Below are positions 9,546 to 17,222 of a stretch of DNA of 64,000 nucleotides, in pieces; the stretch's first letter is position 1; each line of letters opens with the position of its first letter. A model generated the notes under the pieces. It had not been told where the DNA came from. It did no database searches and saw only the letters and a list, made by a program, of their open reading frames with translations. Source of the stretch: Streptomyces sp. CB01635 (lineage in GTDB: Bacteria; Actinomycetota; Actinomycetes; Streptomycetales; Streptomycetaceae); the NCBI RefSeq assembly GCF_002803065.1, contig NZ_NNBL01000007.1, forward strand, positions 62,001 to 126,000, given 5' to 3'. Position numbers and translations under genes: made by a program.

Positions 9546-9743
9546 ATGAAGACTGTGAAGTCCGCGATGTTCCGCAACATCGCCAACCCGCGGCGTACGA
9601 CGCTGATGCACCTCAAGGACGCCGACGAGCTGCAGACGGCACCGGAACTCCCGGAGTACTCCGTCGAGCTCCCCGCGCAGACGGCCAACCCGCGCCGCGC
9701 CATCCTGATGGAAGCCCCGGAGCAGACGCCCGTCGCCTCCTGA
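9546..9743 (+). CDS. Small peptide with duplicated ANPRR..LM motif, function unknown
   Basis: 65 aa, ATG at 9546, with no strong ribosome binding site. The peptide contains the same motif twice: ANPRRTTLM at residues 13-21 and ANPRRAILM at 47-55, separated by an acidic/Pro linker. There is no signal peptide or membrane segment and no recognised domain. It lies between the divergent conservon and the FAH-gltX operon, and a perfect 24-bp inverted repeat follows it at 9772-9838, probably its terminator. Good GC3 and an internally duplicated sequence support a real gene. A ribosomally made precursor peptide is one possible reading, but no modifying enzyme is adjacent. Confidence 0.65.
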   Translation: MKTVKSAMFRNIANPRRTTLMHLKDADELQTAPELPEYSVELPAQTANPRRAILMEAPEQTPVAS

Positions 9744-9771
9744 CGCGCGGCAGTCCGCGAGGCCGGGTGTG

Positions 9772-9838
9772 AGAGCCGGTCTTTGAACTCCGGCCAGACG
9801 CCCCACGCTGATCCGGCCGGAGTTCAAAGACCGGCTCT
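9772..9838. repeat. Perfect 24-bp inverted repeat (probable terminator)
   Basis: Left arm 9772-9795 (AGAGCCGGTCTTTGAACTCC plus GGCC) and right arm 9815-9838 are exact reverse complements, with a 19-nt loop. It starts 28 nt after the stop of the small peptide gene and ends 62 nt before the FAH gene. There is no T-tract. Such long GC-rich stems serve as terminators in Streptomyces. Confidence 0.8.
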
Positions 9839-9900
9839 TCGCCGCGTTAGCCTGGGGCGTCAGACTCCAGCCAGCGGAAGTAGAGGGGCGCAAGGCACCC

Positions 9901-10677
9901 GTGCGCATCGCCAGATTCTCCATCGACGGCAATGTCGCCTTCGGCGCGGTCGAGGGCGACAAGCCTGACGAGCTTGTCCTCGACATCATCAAGGGCATCC
10001 CGTTCGCGGACTTCGAACTCTCCGGCACGAAGGTCCCGCTGAGCAAGGTCAGGCTTCTGCCGCCGGTGCTCCCGAACAAGGTCGTCGCCTTCGGCCGCAA
10101 CTACGCGGAACACGCGAAGGAGCTGGGCAACGAGGTCCCGGACGCCCCCTTCGCGTTCTTCAAGCCGTCCACCTCGGTGATCGGCCCCGGCGACCAGATC
10201 GCGTACCCCTCCTTCTCGCAGGAACTGCACTACGAGGCCGAGCTCGCCGTCGTCATCGGCCGCATGTGCCGCGAGGTCCCGCGCGAGCGCGTCAAGGACG
10301 TCATCCTCGGCTACACCTGCGCGAACGACGTCACCGCGCGTGACGTCCAGAAGCGCGAGAAACAGTGGGCCAGGGCCAAGGGCTTCGACACCTCCTGCCC
10401 GCTCGGCCCCTGGGTGGAGACGGACCTCGACCCCAGCGACCTGACGATCCAGTGCACGGTCAACGGACAGCAGCGCCAGCTCGGCCGCACGTCCCAGATG
10501 ATCCACTCGATCGAGGACCTGATCGTCAACATCTCCGAGGCCATGACGCTGCTCCCCGGCGACGTGATCCTCACGGGCACTCCGGAAGGGGTCGGCCCGC
10601 TCAACGTCGGCGACGAGGTCGCCGTCACCATCGAAGGCATCGGCACTCTCACCAACAAGGTGATCAAGCGTGGCTAA
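9901..10677 (+). CDS. Fumarylacetoacetate hydrolase family protein
   Basis: 258 aa, GTG start. The C-terminal two thirds is an FAH-family fold: HYEAELAVVIGR holds the acidic metal ligands (ExE), GYTCANDVTARDVQ follows, and SQMIHSIEDLI and LLPGDVILTGTPEGVG close the domain. These enzymes use Mg2+ to hydrolyse acylpyruvates or decarboxylate/isomerise 2-oxo-dioic compounds; the exact substrate cannot be told from sequence. Its stop overlaps the GTG of gltX by 8 nt, so the two are translationally coupled, an arrangement recalled from other streptomycetes. Confidence 0.9.
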   Translation: MRIARFSIDGNVAFGAVEGDKPDELVLDIIKGIPFADFELSGTKVPLSKVRLLPPVLPNKVVAFGRNYAEHAKELGNEVPDAPFAFFKPSTSVIGPGDQIAYPSFSQELHYEAELAVVIGRMCREVPRERVKDVILGYTCANDVTARDVQKREKQWARAKGFDTSCPLGPWVETDLDPSDLTIQCTVNGQQRQLGRTSQMIHSIEDLIVNISEAMTLLPGDVILTGTPEGVGPLNVGDEVAVTIEGIGTLTNKVIKRG

Positions 10678-12145
10678 CGCGAACGTCCGCGTACGTTTCT
10701 GTCCCTCTCCCACCGGCAACCCCCATGTGGGCCTGGTGCGCACGGCCCTGTTCAACTGGGCCTACGCCCGGCACAACCAGGGCGTCCTGGTCTTCCGCAT
10801 CGAGGACACCGACGCGGCCCGCGACTCCGAGGAGTCGTACGAGCAGCTCCTCGACGCGATGCGCTGGCTGGGCTTCGACTGGGACGAGGGCCCCGAGATC
10901 GGCGGCCCCCACGCGCCGTACCGCCAGTCGCAGCGCATGGACATCTACCAGGACGTCGCCGAGAAGCTCCTGGCCGCCGGCCACGCGTACCGCTGCTACT
11001 GCTCCACCGAGGAGCTCGACGCCCGCCGCGACGCCGCCCGCGCCGCCGGCAAGCCCTCCGGTTACGACGGCCACTGCCGCGACCTGAGCGCCGAGCAGAT
11101 CGCCGCGTACGAGGCCGAGGGCCGTCGGCCCATCGTCCGCTTCCGCATGCCCGACGAGGCGATCACGTTCGAGGACCTGGTCCGCGGCGAGATCACCTAC
11201 CAGCCGGAGAACGTCCCGGACTTCGGCATCGTCCGCGCGAACGGCGCCCCGCTGTACACGCTGGTCAACCCGGTCGACGACGCCCTGATGGAGATCACCC
11301 ACGTCCTGCGCGGCGAGGACCTGCTCTCCTCCACGCCCCGCCAGATCGCCCTCTACAAGGCGCTCACCGAGCTCGGCATCGCGAAGCTCACCCCCGCCTT
11401 CGGCCACCTCCCGTACGTCATGGGCGAGGGCAACAAGAAGCTCTCGAAGCGCGACCCGCAGGCCTCGCTCAACCTCTACCGCGAGCGCGGCTTCCTGCCC
11501 GAGGGACTGCTCAACTACCTGTCCCTGCTGGGCTGGTCCTTCTCGGCCGACCAGGACGTCTTCTCCATCGAGGACATGGTCGCGAAGTTCGACCTCGCGG
11601 ACGTCAACTCGAACCCGGCCCGCTTCGACCTCAAGAAGGCCGAGTCGATCAACGGCGACCACATCCGCATGCTGGACGTGAAGGCTTTCGCGGCGGCCTG
11701 CGAGCCGTGGCTGCGCGCCCCGTTCGCCAACTGGGCGCCCGAGGACTTCGACCAGGCGGCCTGGGAGGCCATCGCCCCCCACGCGCAGACCCGCGTGACG
11801 GTCCTGTCCGACATCACGGCCAACGTCGACTTCCTGTTCCTCAAGGAGCCGGTGGAGGACGAGGCGTCCTGGACGAAGGCCATGAAGGGCGACCCGGCCG
11901 GCCTCCTGACCACGGCCCGCGCGAAGCTCGAGGCCGCCGACTGGACGTCGGCCGACGCCCTCAAGGAGGCCGTCCTGGCCGCCGGCGAGGAGCACGGCCT
12001 CAAGCTCGGCAAGGCGCAGGCCCCGGTCCGCGTCGCCGTCACCGGCCGCACGGTCGGCCTGCCCCTCTTCGAGTCCCTGGAGATCCTGGGCAAGGACAAG
12101 ACCCTGACCCGCATCGACGCAGCCCTGGCCAAGCTCACGGCCTAA
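10670..12145 (+). CDS. gltX: Glutamyl-tRNA synthetase
   Basis: 491 aa, GTG start at 10670 overlapping the FAH gene. Class I synthetase with the HIGH-type signature PSPTGNPHVGLVRTAL near the N-terminus (HVGL form) and KMSKS-type KKLSKRDP in the middle (about residue 260). The C-terminal helical anticodon-binding domain is complete. It charges tRNA-Glu. Because actinobacteria generally lack GlnRS, it probably also mischarges tRNA-Gln, which GatCAB then amidates. The tRNA-Gln/Glu cluster starts about 830 nt downstream. The HAD gene follows after 10 nt, so this is one operon. Confidence 0.97.
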   Translation: MANANVRVRFCPSPTGNPHVGLVRTALFNWAYARHNQGVLVFRIEDTDAARDSEESYEQLLDAMRWLGFDWDEGPEIGGPHAPYRQSQRMDIYQDVAEKLLAAGHAYRCYCSTEELDARRDAARAAGKPSGYDGHCRDLSAEQIAAYEAEGRRPIVRFRMPDEAITFEDLVRGEITYQPENVPDFGIVRANGAPLYTLVNPVDDALMEITHVLRGEDLLSSTPRQIALYKALTELGIAKLTPAFGHLPYVMGEGNKKLSKRDPQASLNLYRERGFLPEGLLNYLSLLGWSFSADQDVFSIEDMVAKFDLADVNSNPARFDLKKAESINGDHIRMLDVKAFAAACEPWLRAPFANWAPEDFDQAAWEAIAPHAQTRVTVLSDITANVDFLFLKEPVEDEASWTKAMKGDPAGLLTTARAKLEAADWTSADALKEAVLAAGEEHGLKLGKAQAPVRVAVTGRTVGLPLFESLEILGKDKTLTRIDAALAKLTA

Positions 12146-12155
12146 GCTCGGTCAC

Positions 12156-12887
12156 ATGCCGATCCGCGCGGTCCTGTGGGACGTAGACGACACGATCTTC
12201 GACTACGCGAATGCGGACCGCGCGGGAATGCGGGAACACCTTCGGGCCGAGGGCCTGGCCGACGGATTCACCTCCGTCGGCCAGGCCCTCGCCCGTTGGC
12301 GCACCCTCACCCAGGAGCACTGGGCGCGCTTCGAGTCGGGCGAGACCGACTGGGAGGGCCAGCGCCGTGACCGTGTACGGGCCTTCGTGGGGCGCGGCGC
12401 CGACGGCACCATGGACGATGCCGAGGCCGACGCCTGGTTCGGGCGCTACATCGTCCACTACGAGGCCGCCTGGGCGCTGTTCCCCGACACGGTCCCTGTG
12501 CTCGATCTCCTCGCGGACCGCTACCGGCACGCGGTCCTGTCCAACTCCTCGCTCCACAACCAGGACCGCAAGCTGCGCGTCCTCGGCGTCAGGGACCGCT
12601 TCGAGGCCGTCGTCTGCGCCGCCGAACTCGGCGTGGCCAAACCGCAGGCCGCTGCCTTCCACGCCGCCTGCGAGGCCCTGGAACTGCCCCCGCGCGAGGT
12701 CGCGTACGTCGGCGACCAGCCCGACACCGACGCCCGCGGCGCCGAGGAGGCGGGGCTCACCGGCATCTGGCTGGACCGCGCGCGGACCGGCGGCCGTCCC
12801 GAACTCACGCGCATCACGGCGCTCGACCAGCTCCCCGCCCTGCTGGCCCCGGATACCCGTTTTGGAGCGCCGTCCACCTTCGGGTAA
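12156..12887 (+). CDS. HAD-family hydrolase
   Basis: 243 aa, ATG start 10 nt after gltX. Haloacid-dehalogenase-like phosphatase: motif I LWDVDDTIFDY near residue 8 (nucleophile Asp and acid Asp), motif II VLSNSS, motif III Lys in LGVAKPQ, and motif IV GDQPDTDARGAEEAG. The C1 cap (about residues 20-100) is helical. The likely reaction is hydrolysis of a small phosphorylated metabolite; the substrate is unknown. Last protein gene before the tRNA cluster. Confidence 0.92.
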   Translation: MPIRAVLWDVDDTIFDYANADRAGMREHLRAEGLADGFTSVGQALARWRTLTQEHWARFESGETDWEGQRRDRVRAFVGRGADGTMDDAEADAWFGRYIVHYEAAWALFPDTVPVLDLLADRYRHAVLSNSSLHNQDRKLRVLGVRDRFEAVVCAAELGVAKPQAAAFHAACEALELPPREVAYVGDQPDTDARGAEEAGLTGIWLDRARTGGRPELTRITALDQLPALLAPDTRFGAPSTFG

Positions 12888-12975
12888 TGTTCTTCCTGCG
12901 CCAAGGGAAACGGGCCGAAAGGCCGGATCCGGAAGCGTAAATCAAACAGAACCCTCGCAAGGGGTTGCTTTTTGA

Positions 12976-13047
12976 TGGCCTATGGTGTAATTGGCAGCAC
13001 GACGGTTTCTGGTTCCGTTAGTCTAGGTTCGAGTCCTGGTAGGCCAG
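12976..13047 (+). tRNA. tRNA-Gln (CTG)
   Basis: 72 nt. Acceptor stem TGGCCTA/TAGGCCA, anticodon CTG in the loop TTTCTGGT, T-arm GGTTCGAGTCC. CCA is not encoded. First of five tRNA genes. Confidence 0.95.
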
Positions 13048-13088
13048 CTCGCAGAGCTTATCTGCATCGCGGATTCCAGATCCGCAAA

Positions 13089-13161
13089 GCCCCCGTTGTG
13101 TAGCGGCCTAGCACGCCGCCCTCTCAAGGCGGTAGCGCCGGTTCGAATCCGGTCGGGGGTA
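13089..13161 (+). tRNA. tRNA-Glu (CTC)
   Basis: 73 nt. Acceptor GCCCCCG/CGGGGGT (one G-U pair), anticodon CTC within GCCCTCTCAAGGC, T-arm GGTTCGAATCC. The sequence appears identical to the copies at 13224 and 13427. Confidence 0.95.
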
Positions 13162-13223
13162 CAGATCCTTCCCAGGGGGACAGTCCGGGTCGCACCCGCT
13201 GTTTTTCATGCAGGATCGCTAGG

Positions 13224-13296
13224 GCCCCCGTTGTGTAGCGGCCTAGCACGCCGCCCTCTCAAGGCGGTAGCGCCGGTTCGAATCCGGTCGGGGGTA
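13224..13296 (+). tRNA. tRNA-Glu (CTC)
   Basis: 73 nt, apparently identical to the copy at 13089-13161. Anticodon CTC. Confidence 0.95.
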
Positions 13297-13326
13297 CTGA
13301 TCGGGCCATCCAGGCCTGGATCGCAT

Positions 13327-13398
13327 TGGGCTATGGTGTAATTGGCAACACGACGGTTTCTGGTTCCGTTGTTCTAGGTTCGAGTCCTGGTAGCCCAG
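13327..13398 (+). tRNA. tRNA-Gln (CTG)
   Basis: 72 nt. Acceptor TGGGCTA/TAGCCCA, with compensatory changes relative to the first tRNA-Gln (TGGCCTA/TAGGCCA). Anticodon CTG. Confidence 0.95.
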
Positions 13399-13426
13399 CT
13401 GGATCGCGTGACAGCGCAAGATCCTC

Positions 13427-13499
13427 GCCCCCGTTGTGTAGCGGCCTAGCACGCCGCCCTCTCAAGGCGGTAGCGCCGGTTCGAATCCGGTCGGGGGTA
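13427..13499 (+). tRNA. tRNA-Glu (CTC)
   Basis: 73 nt, third copy of tRNA-Glu CTC. The cluster terminator follows 9 nt later. Confidence 0.95.
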
Positions 13500-13508
13500 C
13501 AAGACAGC

Positions 13509-13540
13509 AAGAGGCCCTCCCCAGTAGGGGAGGGCCTCTT
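13509..13540 (+). terminator. Terminator of tRNA cluster
   Basis: Perfect 14-bp stem: AAGAGGCCCTCCCC at 13509-13522, loop AGTA, and GGGGAGGGCCTCTT at 13527-13540. Immediately downstream of the last tRNA. Confidence 0.9.
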
Positions 13541-13651
13541 CGCGTTGTCCGGAGCGCGTGAGAGCAAAAGGTCTCACCAAGTCTCAACTCGGGCCGGTCG
13601 CTGCGGCGTTGAAGCGGCCGGCCCGAGGGGGAGCGGTGTGGTGGGGGAGGG

Positions 13652-14368
13652 TCAGCCGGTGCGGCGCAGGGCCTCGGAGAGGCGGCCCGCCGCGTCGATG
13701 ACGGCCTGTGCGTGCATCCGGCCCGGGTGGCGCGTCAGGCGCTCGATCGGTCCGGAGACCGAGACCGCCGCGACGACGCGGTTCGAGGGGCCGCGCACCG
13801 GCGCGGAGACGGACGCGACGCCCGGCTCCCGCTCGCCGATCGACTGGGCCCAGCCACGGCGCCGGACGCCCGACAGGGCCGTCGCCGTGAAGCGGGCGCC
13901 CTGGAGGCCGCGGTGGAGGCGCTCGGGCTCCTCCCAAGCCATCAGGATCTGCGCAGACGAGCCCGCCTTCATCGTGAGTGTGGAGCCCACGGGGACGGTG
14001 TCCCTGAGGCCCGACAGGCGCTCGGCGGCCGCGACGCAGATACGCATGTCGCCCTGCCGGCGATAGAGCTGCGCGCTCTCGCCCGTCACGTCGCGTAGGT
14101 GGGTGAGTACCGGGCCCGCCGTCGCGAGCAGGCGGTCCTCGCCCGCCGCCGCGGCCAGCTCGGCCATGCGCGGGCCGAGGATGAAACGGCCCTGCATGTC
14201 ACGCGCCACCATGCGGTGATGTTCCAGTGCCACGGCGAGACGGTGAGCCGTGGGTCTTGCCAGTCCGGTCGCCGCGACCAGCCCCGCGAGGGTGGCCGGA
14301 CCGGACTCCAGGGCGCTGAGAACAAGGGCCGCCTTGTCCAGAACGCCGACGCCGCTAGAGTTGTCCAT
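13652..14368 (-). CDS. ndgR: IclR-family regulator NdgR
   Basis: 238 aa from the ATG at 14368 (MDNSSGVGVLDK); a longer frame reaches 14389 but the family starts here. N-terminal winged helix (ATLAGLVAATGLARPTAHRL, residues about 18-37) and a C-terminal IclR effector-binding domain with SAQLYRRQGDMRICVAAAE. The sequence matches what I recall of S. coelicolor NdgR (SCO5552), a regulator of leucine biosynthesis, amino-acid-dependent growth and antibiotic production. It is divergent from leuCD, its known direct target. The shared region 14369-14553 should contain its operator. Confidence 0.94.
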   Translation of the reverse strand: MDNSSGVGVLDKAALVLSALESGPATLAGLVAATGLARPTAHRLAVALEHHRMVARDMQGRFILGPRMAELAAAAGEDRLLATAGPVLTHLRDVTGESAQLYRRQGDMRICVAAAERLSGLRDTVPVGSTLTMKAGSSAQILMAWEEPERLHRGLQGARFTATALSGVRRRGWAQSIGEREPGVASVSAPVRGPSNRVVAAVSVSGPIERLTRHPGRMHAQAVIDAAGRLSEALRRTG

Positions 14369-14392
14369 GCGTCGATACTCGCGTCTCACTCT

Positions 14393-14428
14393 GTGAAACG
14401 CAAGTTCAATTTCCCGTGAAACTTGACA
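14393..14428 (+). promoter_or_regulatory. Putative NdgR operator / leuC -35 region
   Basis: The divergent ndgR-leuC space has two GTGAAAC copies (14393-14399 and 14416-14422), 23 bp apart, around an A/T-rich core (AAGTTCAATTTC). A TTGACA hexamer at 14423-14428 is a candidate -35 for leuC. No clear -10 was found. Assignment to NdgR is inferred from position. Confidence 0.4.
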
Positions 14429-14553
14429 CCCTGTACTTACAGCGGCCCGCAGACCAACGGGCCGGGACGTTCACGTCCGGTACGAGGGGTACGGACGTCG
14501 GCGACCACGATCTCTAGTTGGGCCGGCTCACGATGCCGGCCGGAGGGAAAGCG

Positions 14554-15984
14554 ATGGGTAGGACACTCGCGGAGAAGGTCTGGGACGACCACGTCGTCCG
14601 GCGCGCCGAGGGCGAGCCCGACCTCCTCTTCATCGATCTGCACCTGCTGCACGAGGTGACCAGCCCGCAGGCCTTCGACGGCCTGCGCCAGACCGGTCGC
14701 CAGGTGCGGCGCCTCGACCTCACCATCGCCACCGAGGATCACAACACCCCGACCCTCGACATCGACAAGCCGATCGCGGACCCGGTCTCGCGCGCCCAGC
14801 TGGAGACGCTGCGCAAGAACTGTGCCGACTTCGGTGTGCGCCTGCACTCGCTGGGTGACGTCGAGCAGGGCGTCGTGCACGTCGTCGGCCCCCAGCTGGG
14901 CCTGACCCAGCCGGGCACCACGGTCGTCTGCGGCGACTCCCACACGTCCACGCACGGCGCGTTCGGCGCGCTGGCCTTCGGTATCGGCACCTCCCAGGTC
15001 GAGCACGTCCTGGCGACCCAGACGCTGCCGCTGGCCCGTCCCCGCACGATGGCCATCACGGTCGACGGCGAACTGCCCGAGGGCGTCACCGCCAAGGACC
15101 TGATCCTCGCGATCATCGCGAAGATCGGTACGGGCGGCGGCCAGGGCTACATCCTGGAGTACCGCGGCTCCGCCATCGAGAAGCTCTCGATGGAAGCCCG
15201 CATGACCATCTGCAACATGTCGATCGAGGCCGGTGCCCGCGCGGGCATGATCGCCCCCGACGAGATCACCTTCGCCTACCTCGAGGGCCGTGCGCACGCC
15301 CCCAAGGGCGAGGACTGGGACGCAGCGGTTGCGTACTGGAAGACGCTGAAGTCGGACGACGACGCGGAATTCGACGCCGAGGTCGTCATCGACGCCGCCG
15401 CGCTGGCGCCGTTCGTCACCTGGGGCACCAACCCCGGCCAGGGCTCGCCCCTGTCGGCGCACGTCCCCGACCCTGCTTCGTACGAGGACGCTTCGGAGCG
15501 CCACGCCGCCGAAAGGGCCCTGGAATACATGGGGTTGACCGCTGGGCAGCCGCTGCGCGACATCAAGGTCGACACCGTCTTCGTAGGTTCGTGCACCAAC
15601 GGCCGCATCGAGGACCTGCGCGCCGTCGCCGAGATCGTCGGGGGCCGCCAGGTCGCCGACGGCGTACGGATGCTGGTCGTTCCCGGCTCCGCGCGGGTGG
15701 GTCTGCAGGCCGTCTCCGAGGGCCTGGACAAGGTCTTCAAGGAGGCCGGCGCCGAATGGCGGCACGCGGGCTGCTCGATGTGTCTGGGCATGAACCCCGA
15801 CCAACTCGCCCCCGGCGAGCGCTCCGCGTCCACCTCGAACCGCAACTTCGAGGGCCGGCAGGGCAAGGGCGGCCGTACCCACCTGGTCTCGCCCCAGGTC
15901 GCCGCCGCCACCGCCGTGCTCGGCCACCTGGCCTCTCCGGCCGACCTGTCCGACACTGACGCCCGTACGCCCGCTGGAGTCTGA
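14554..15984 (+). CDS. leuC: 3-isopropylmalate dehydratase large subunit
   Basis: 476 aa. The start is the ATG at 14554 (MGRTLAEKVW), set by GGAGG at 14542-14546; the frame is open from 14518. Aconitase-superfamily [4Fe-4S] enzyme of leucine biosynthesis, converting 2- to 3-isopropylmalate via isopropylmaleate. CGDSHTSTHGAFGALAFGIG and the cluster cysteines in VGSCTNGR and HAGCSMCLGMNPD are all present. leuD follows after 6 nt and forms the heterodimer partner. Confidence 0.97.
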   Translation: MGRTLAEKVWDDHVVRRAEGEPDLLFIDLHLLHEVTSPQAFDGLRQTGRQVRRLDLTIATEDHNTPTLDIDKPIADPVSRAQLETLRKNCADFGVRLHSLGDVEQGVVHVVGPQLGLTQPGTTVVCGDSHTSTHGAFGALAFGIGTSQVEHVLATQTLPLARPRTMAITVDGELPEGVTAKDLILAIIAKIGTGGGQGYILEYRGSAIEKLSMEARMTICNMSIEAGARAGMIAPDEITFAYLEGRAHAPKGEDWDAAVAYWKTLKSDDDAEFDAEVVIDAAALAPFVTWGTNPGQGSPLSAHVPDPASYEDASERHAAERALEYMGLTAGQPLRDIKVDTVFVGSCTNGRIEDLRAVAEIVGGRQVADGVRMLVVPGSARVGLQAVSEGLDKVFKEAGAEWRHAGCSMCLGMNPDQLAPGERSASTSNRNFEGRQGKGGRTHLVSPQVAAATAVLGHLASPADLSDTDARTPAGV

Positions 15985-15990
15985 TCAGCC

Positions 15991-16584
15991 ATGGAAGCAT
16001 TCACCACGCACACCGGCCGGGCTGTCCCGCTGCGCCGCAGCAACGTCGACACCGACCAGATCATCCCCGCCCACTGGCTCAAGAAGGTCACCAGGGACGG
16101 TTTTGAGGACGGGCTCTTCGAGGCCTGGCGCAAGGACCCCGAGTTCGTGCTGAACAAGGCCGAACGCGAGGGCGCCACGGTCCTGGTGGCAGGTCCCGAC
16201 TTCGGCACCGGATCCTCCCGCGAGCACGCGGTGTGGGCGCTGCAGAACTACGGCTTCAAGGCCGTCATCTCCTCGCGGTTCGCCGACATCTTCCGCGGCA
16301 ACTCGCTCAAGAACGGCCTGCTCACGGTGGTGCTCGACCAGAAGGTCGTGGACGCGCTGCAGGTTCTCGTGGAGAACGACCCCCAGGCCGAGATCACGGT
16401 CGACCTGGAGGCGCGTGAAGTACGGGCCGAGGGCGTCACCGCAGCCTTCGAACTCGACGAGAACGCGCGCTGGCGGCTGCTGAACGGCCTGGACGACATC
16501 AGCATCACGCTCCAGAACGAGGGCGACATCGCGGACTACGAGTCCAAGCGTCCGTCGTTCAAGCCGCAGACCGTGCAGATCTGA
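15991..16584 (+). CDS. leuD: 3-isopropylmalate dehydratase small subunit
   Basis: 197 aa, ATG start 6 nt after leuC. Swivelling-domain subunit with RRSNVDTDQIIPAHWLK near the start and GPDFGTGSSREHAVWAL (about residues 68-84), the conserved substrate-binding segment. Forms the isopropylmalate isomerase with LeuC. Length is normal. A 12-bp hairpin follows at 16622-16655. Confidence 0.97.
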   Translation: MEAFTTHTGRAVPLRRSNVDTDQIIPAHWLKKVTRDGFEDGLFEAWRKDPEFVLNKAEREGATVLVAGPDFGTGSSREHAVWALQNYGFKAVISSRFADIFRGNSLKNGLLTVVLDQKVVDALQVLVENDPQAEITVDLEAREVRAEGVTAAFELDENARWRLLNGLDDISITLQNEGDIADYESKRPSFKPQTVQI

Positions 16585-16621
16585 ACTCTGCAAGGCTGAT
16601 TCCGGCCATCGCAACGAGCAT

Positions 16622-16655
16622 CTGTACCCCCAATCGTGGACGGTTGGGGGTACAG
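16622..16655 (+). terminator. Terminator after leuCD
   Basis: Perfect 12-bp stem CTGTACCCCCAA/TTGGGGGTACAG with a 10-nt loop, 38 nt after the leuD stop. Confidence 0.85.
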
Positions 16656-16853
16656 CTGTGTCCGGCCTCCGACCGCTCGCCAAGTGCCGTTGCGGAGGTC
16701 TCAACTCCCCGCGTTTTCAAGGGTGTTCGAGAGGTGCGCGAGCCTCGTGGCGCCCGTGCGCGCACGCCCCGCGAAGGGGCCCAGGAGCCCCGCCAGGGAC
16801 GGCAGTTACCCCCTGCGGAGGCGACAACTCGCCCCAGATGGCACAATCTGTGC

Positions 16854-17084
16854 ATGGAACACGACGGCCAACTCCAGCTCTATGCGGCGGTCGCGGACCA
16901 ACTCAAGGAAGCGCACTCCAGGGTGCGCGCACTGCAAGTCCCGGAGGGCGTACGGATGGCGCTGACCCGGAAGCTGCTGGTCATTACGGCCGCGGCCAAG
17001 CACGATCTCGCCGGTGCGGCAAGGCGACTGGACCGATTCATGGTGGACCTCGACGAGGGTCGATTCCCACAAGAGGGCCACTGA
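16854..17084 (+). CDS. Small conserved helical protein, function unknown
   Basis: 76 aa from the ATG at 16854 (MEHDGQLQLYAAVADQLK); the open frame extends upstream to 16644 but that part reads through the leuD terminator and has no protein-like pattern. It is predicted all-helical, with charged heptad-like spacing (ADQLKEAHSRVRAL, ALTRKLLVITAAAKHDL). No recognised domain. It sits between leuD and hupS on the same strand, a position I recall for a conserved streptomycete hypothetical protein. Confidence 0.8.
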   Translation: MEHDGQLQLYAAVADQLKEAHSRVRALQVPEGVRMALTRKLLVITAAAKHDLAGAARRLDRFMVDLDEGRFPQEGH

Positions 17085-17222
17085 AGAACTTCGAGACAGC
17101 CCGAGTCCGTTGCGGCACAAGGGTGATTAGCCCGTTTCGTGTTTGATTTGCGGTATATATCTGCCTAACGTGCGAAAAAGCCGGACCGGATACGTTCCGG
17201 CAATGTCTCCGAAGGGGAAGAC

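Noticed and set aside
12976..13540. tRNA cluster as phage or ICE attachment site
   Set aside because: No integrase, no partial tRNA copy and no foreign-looking genes nearby; repeats are whole tRNA genes.
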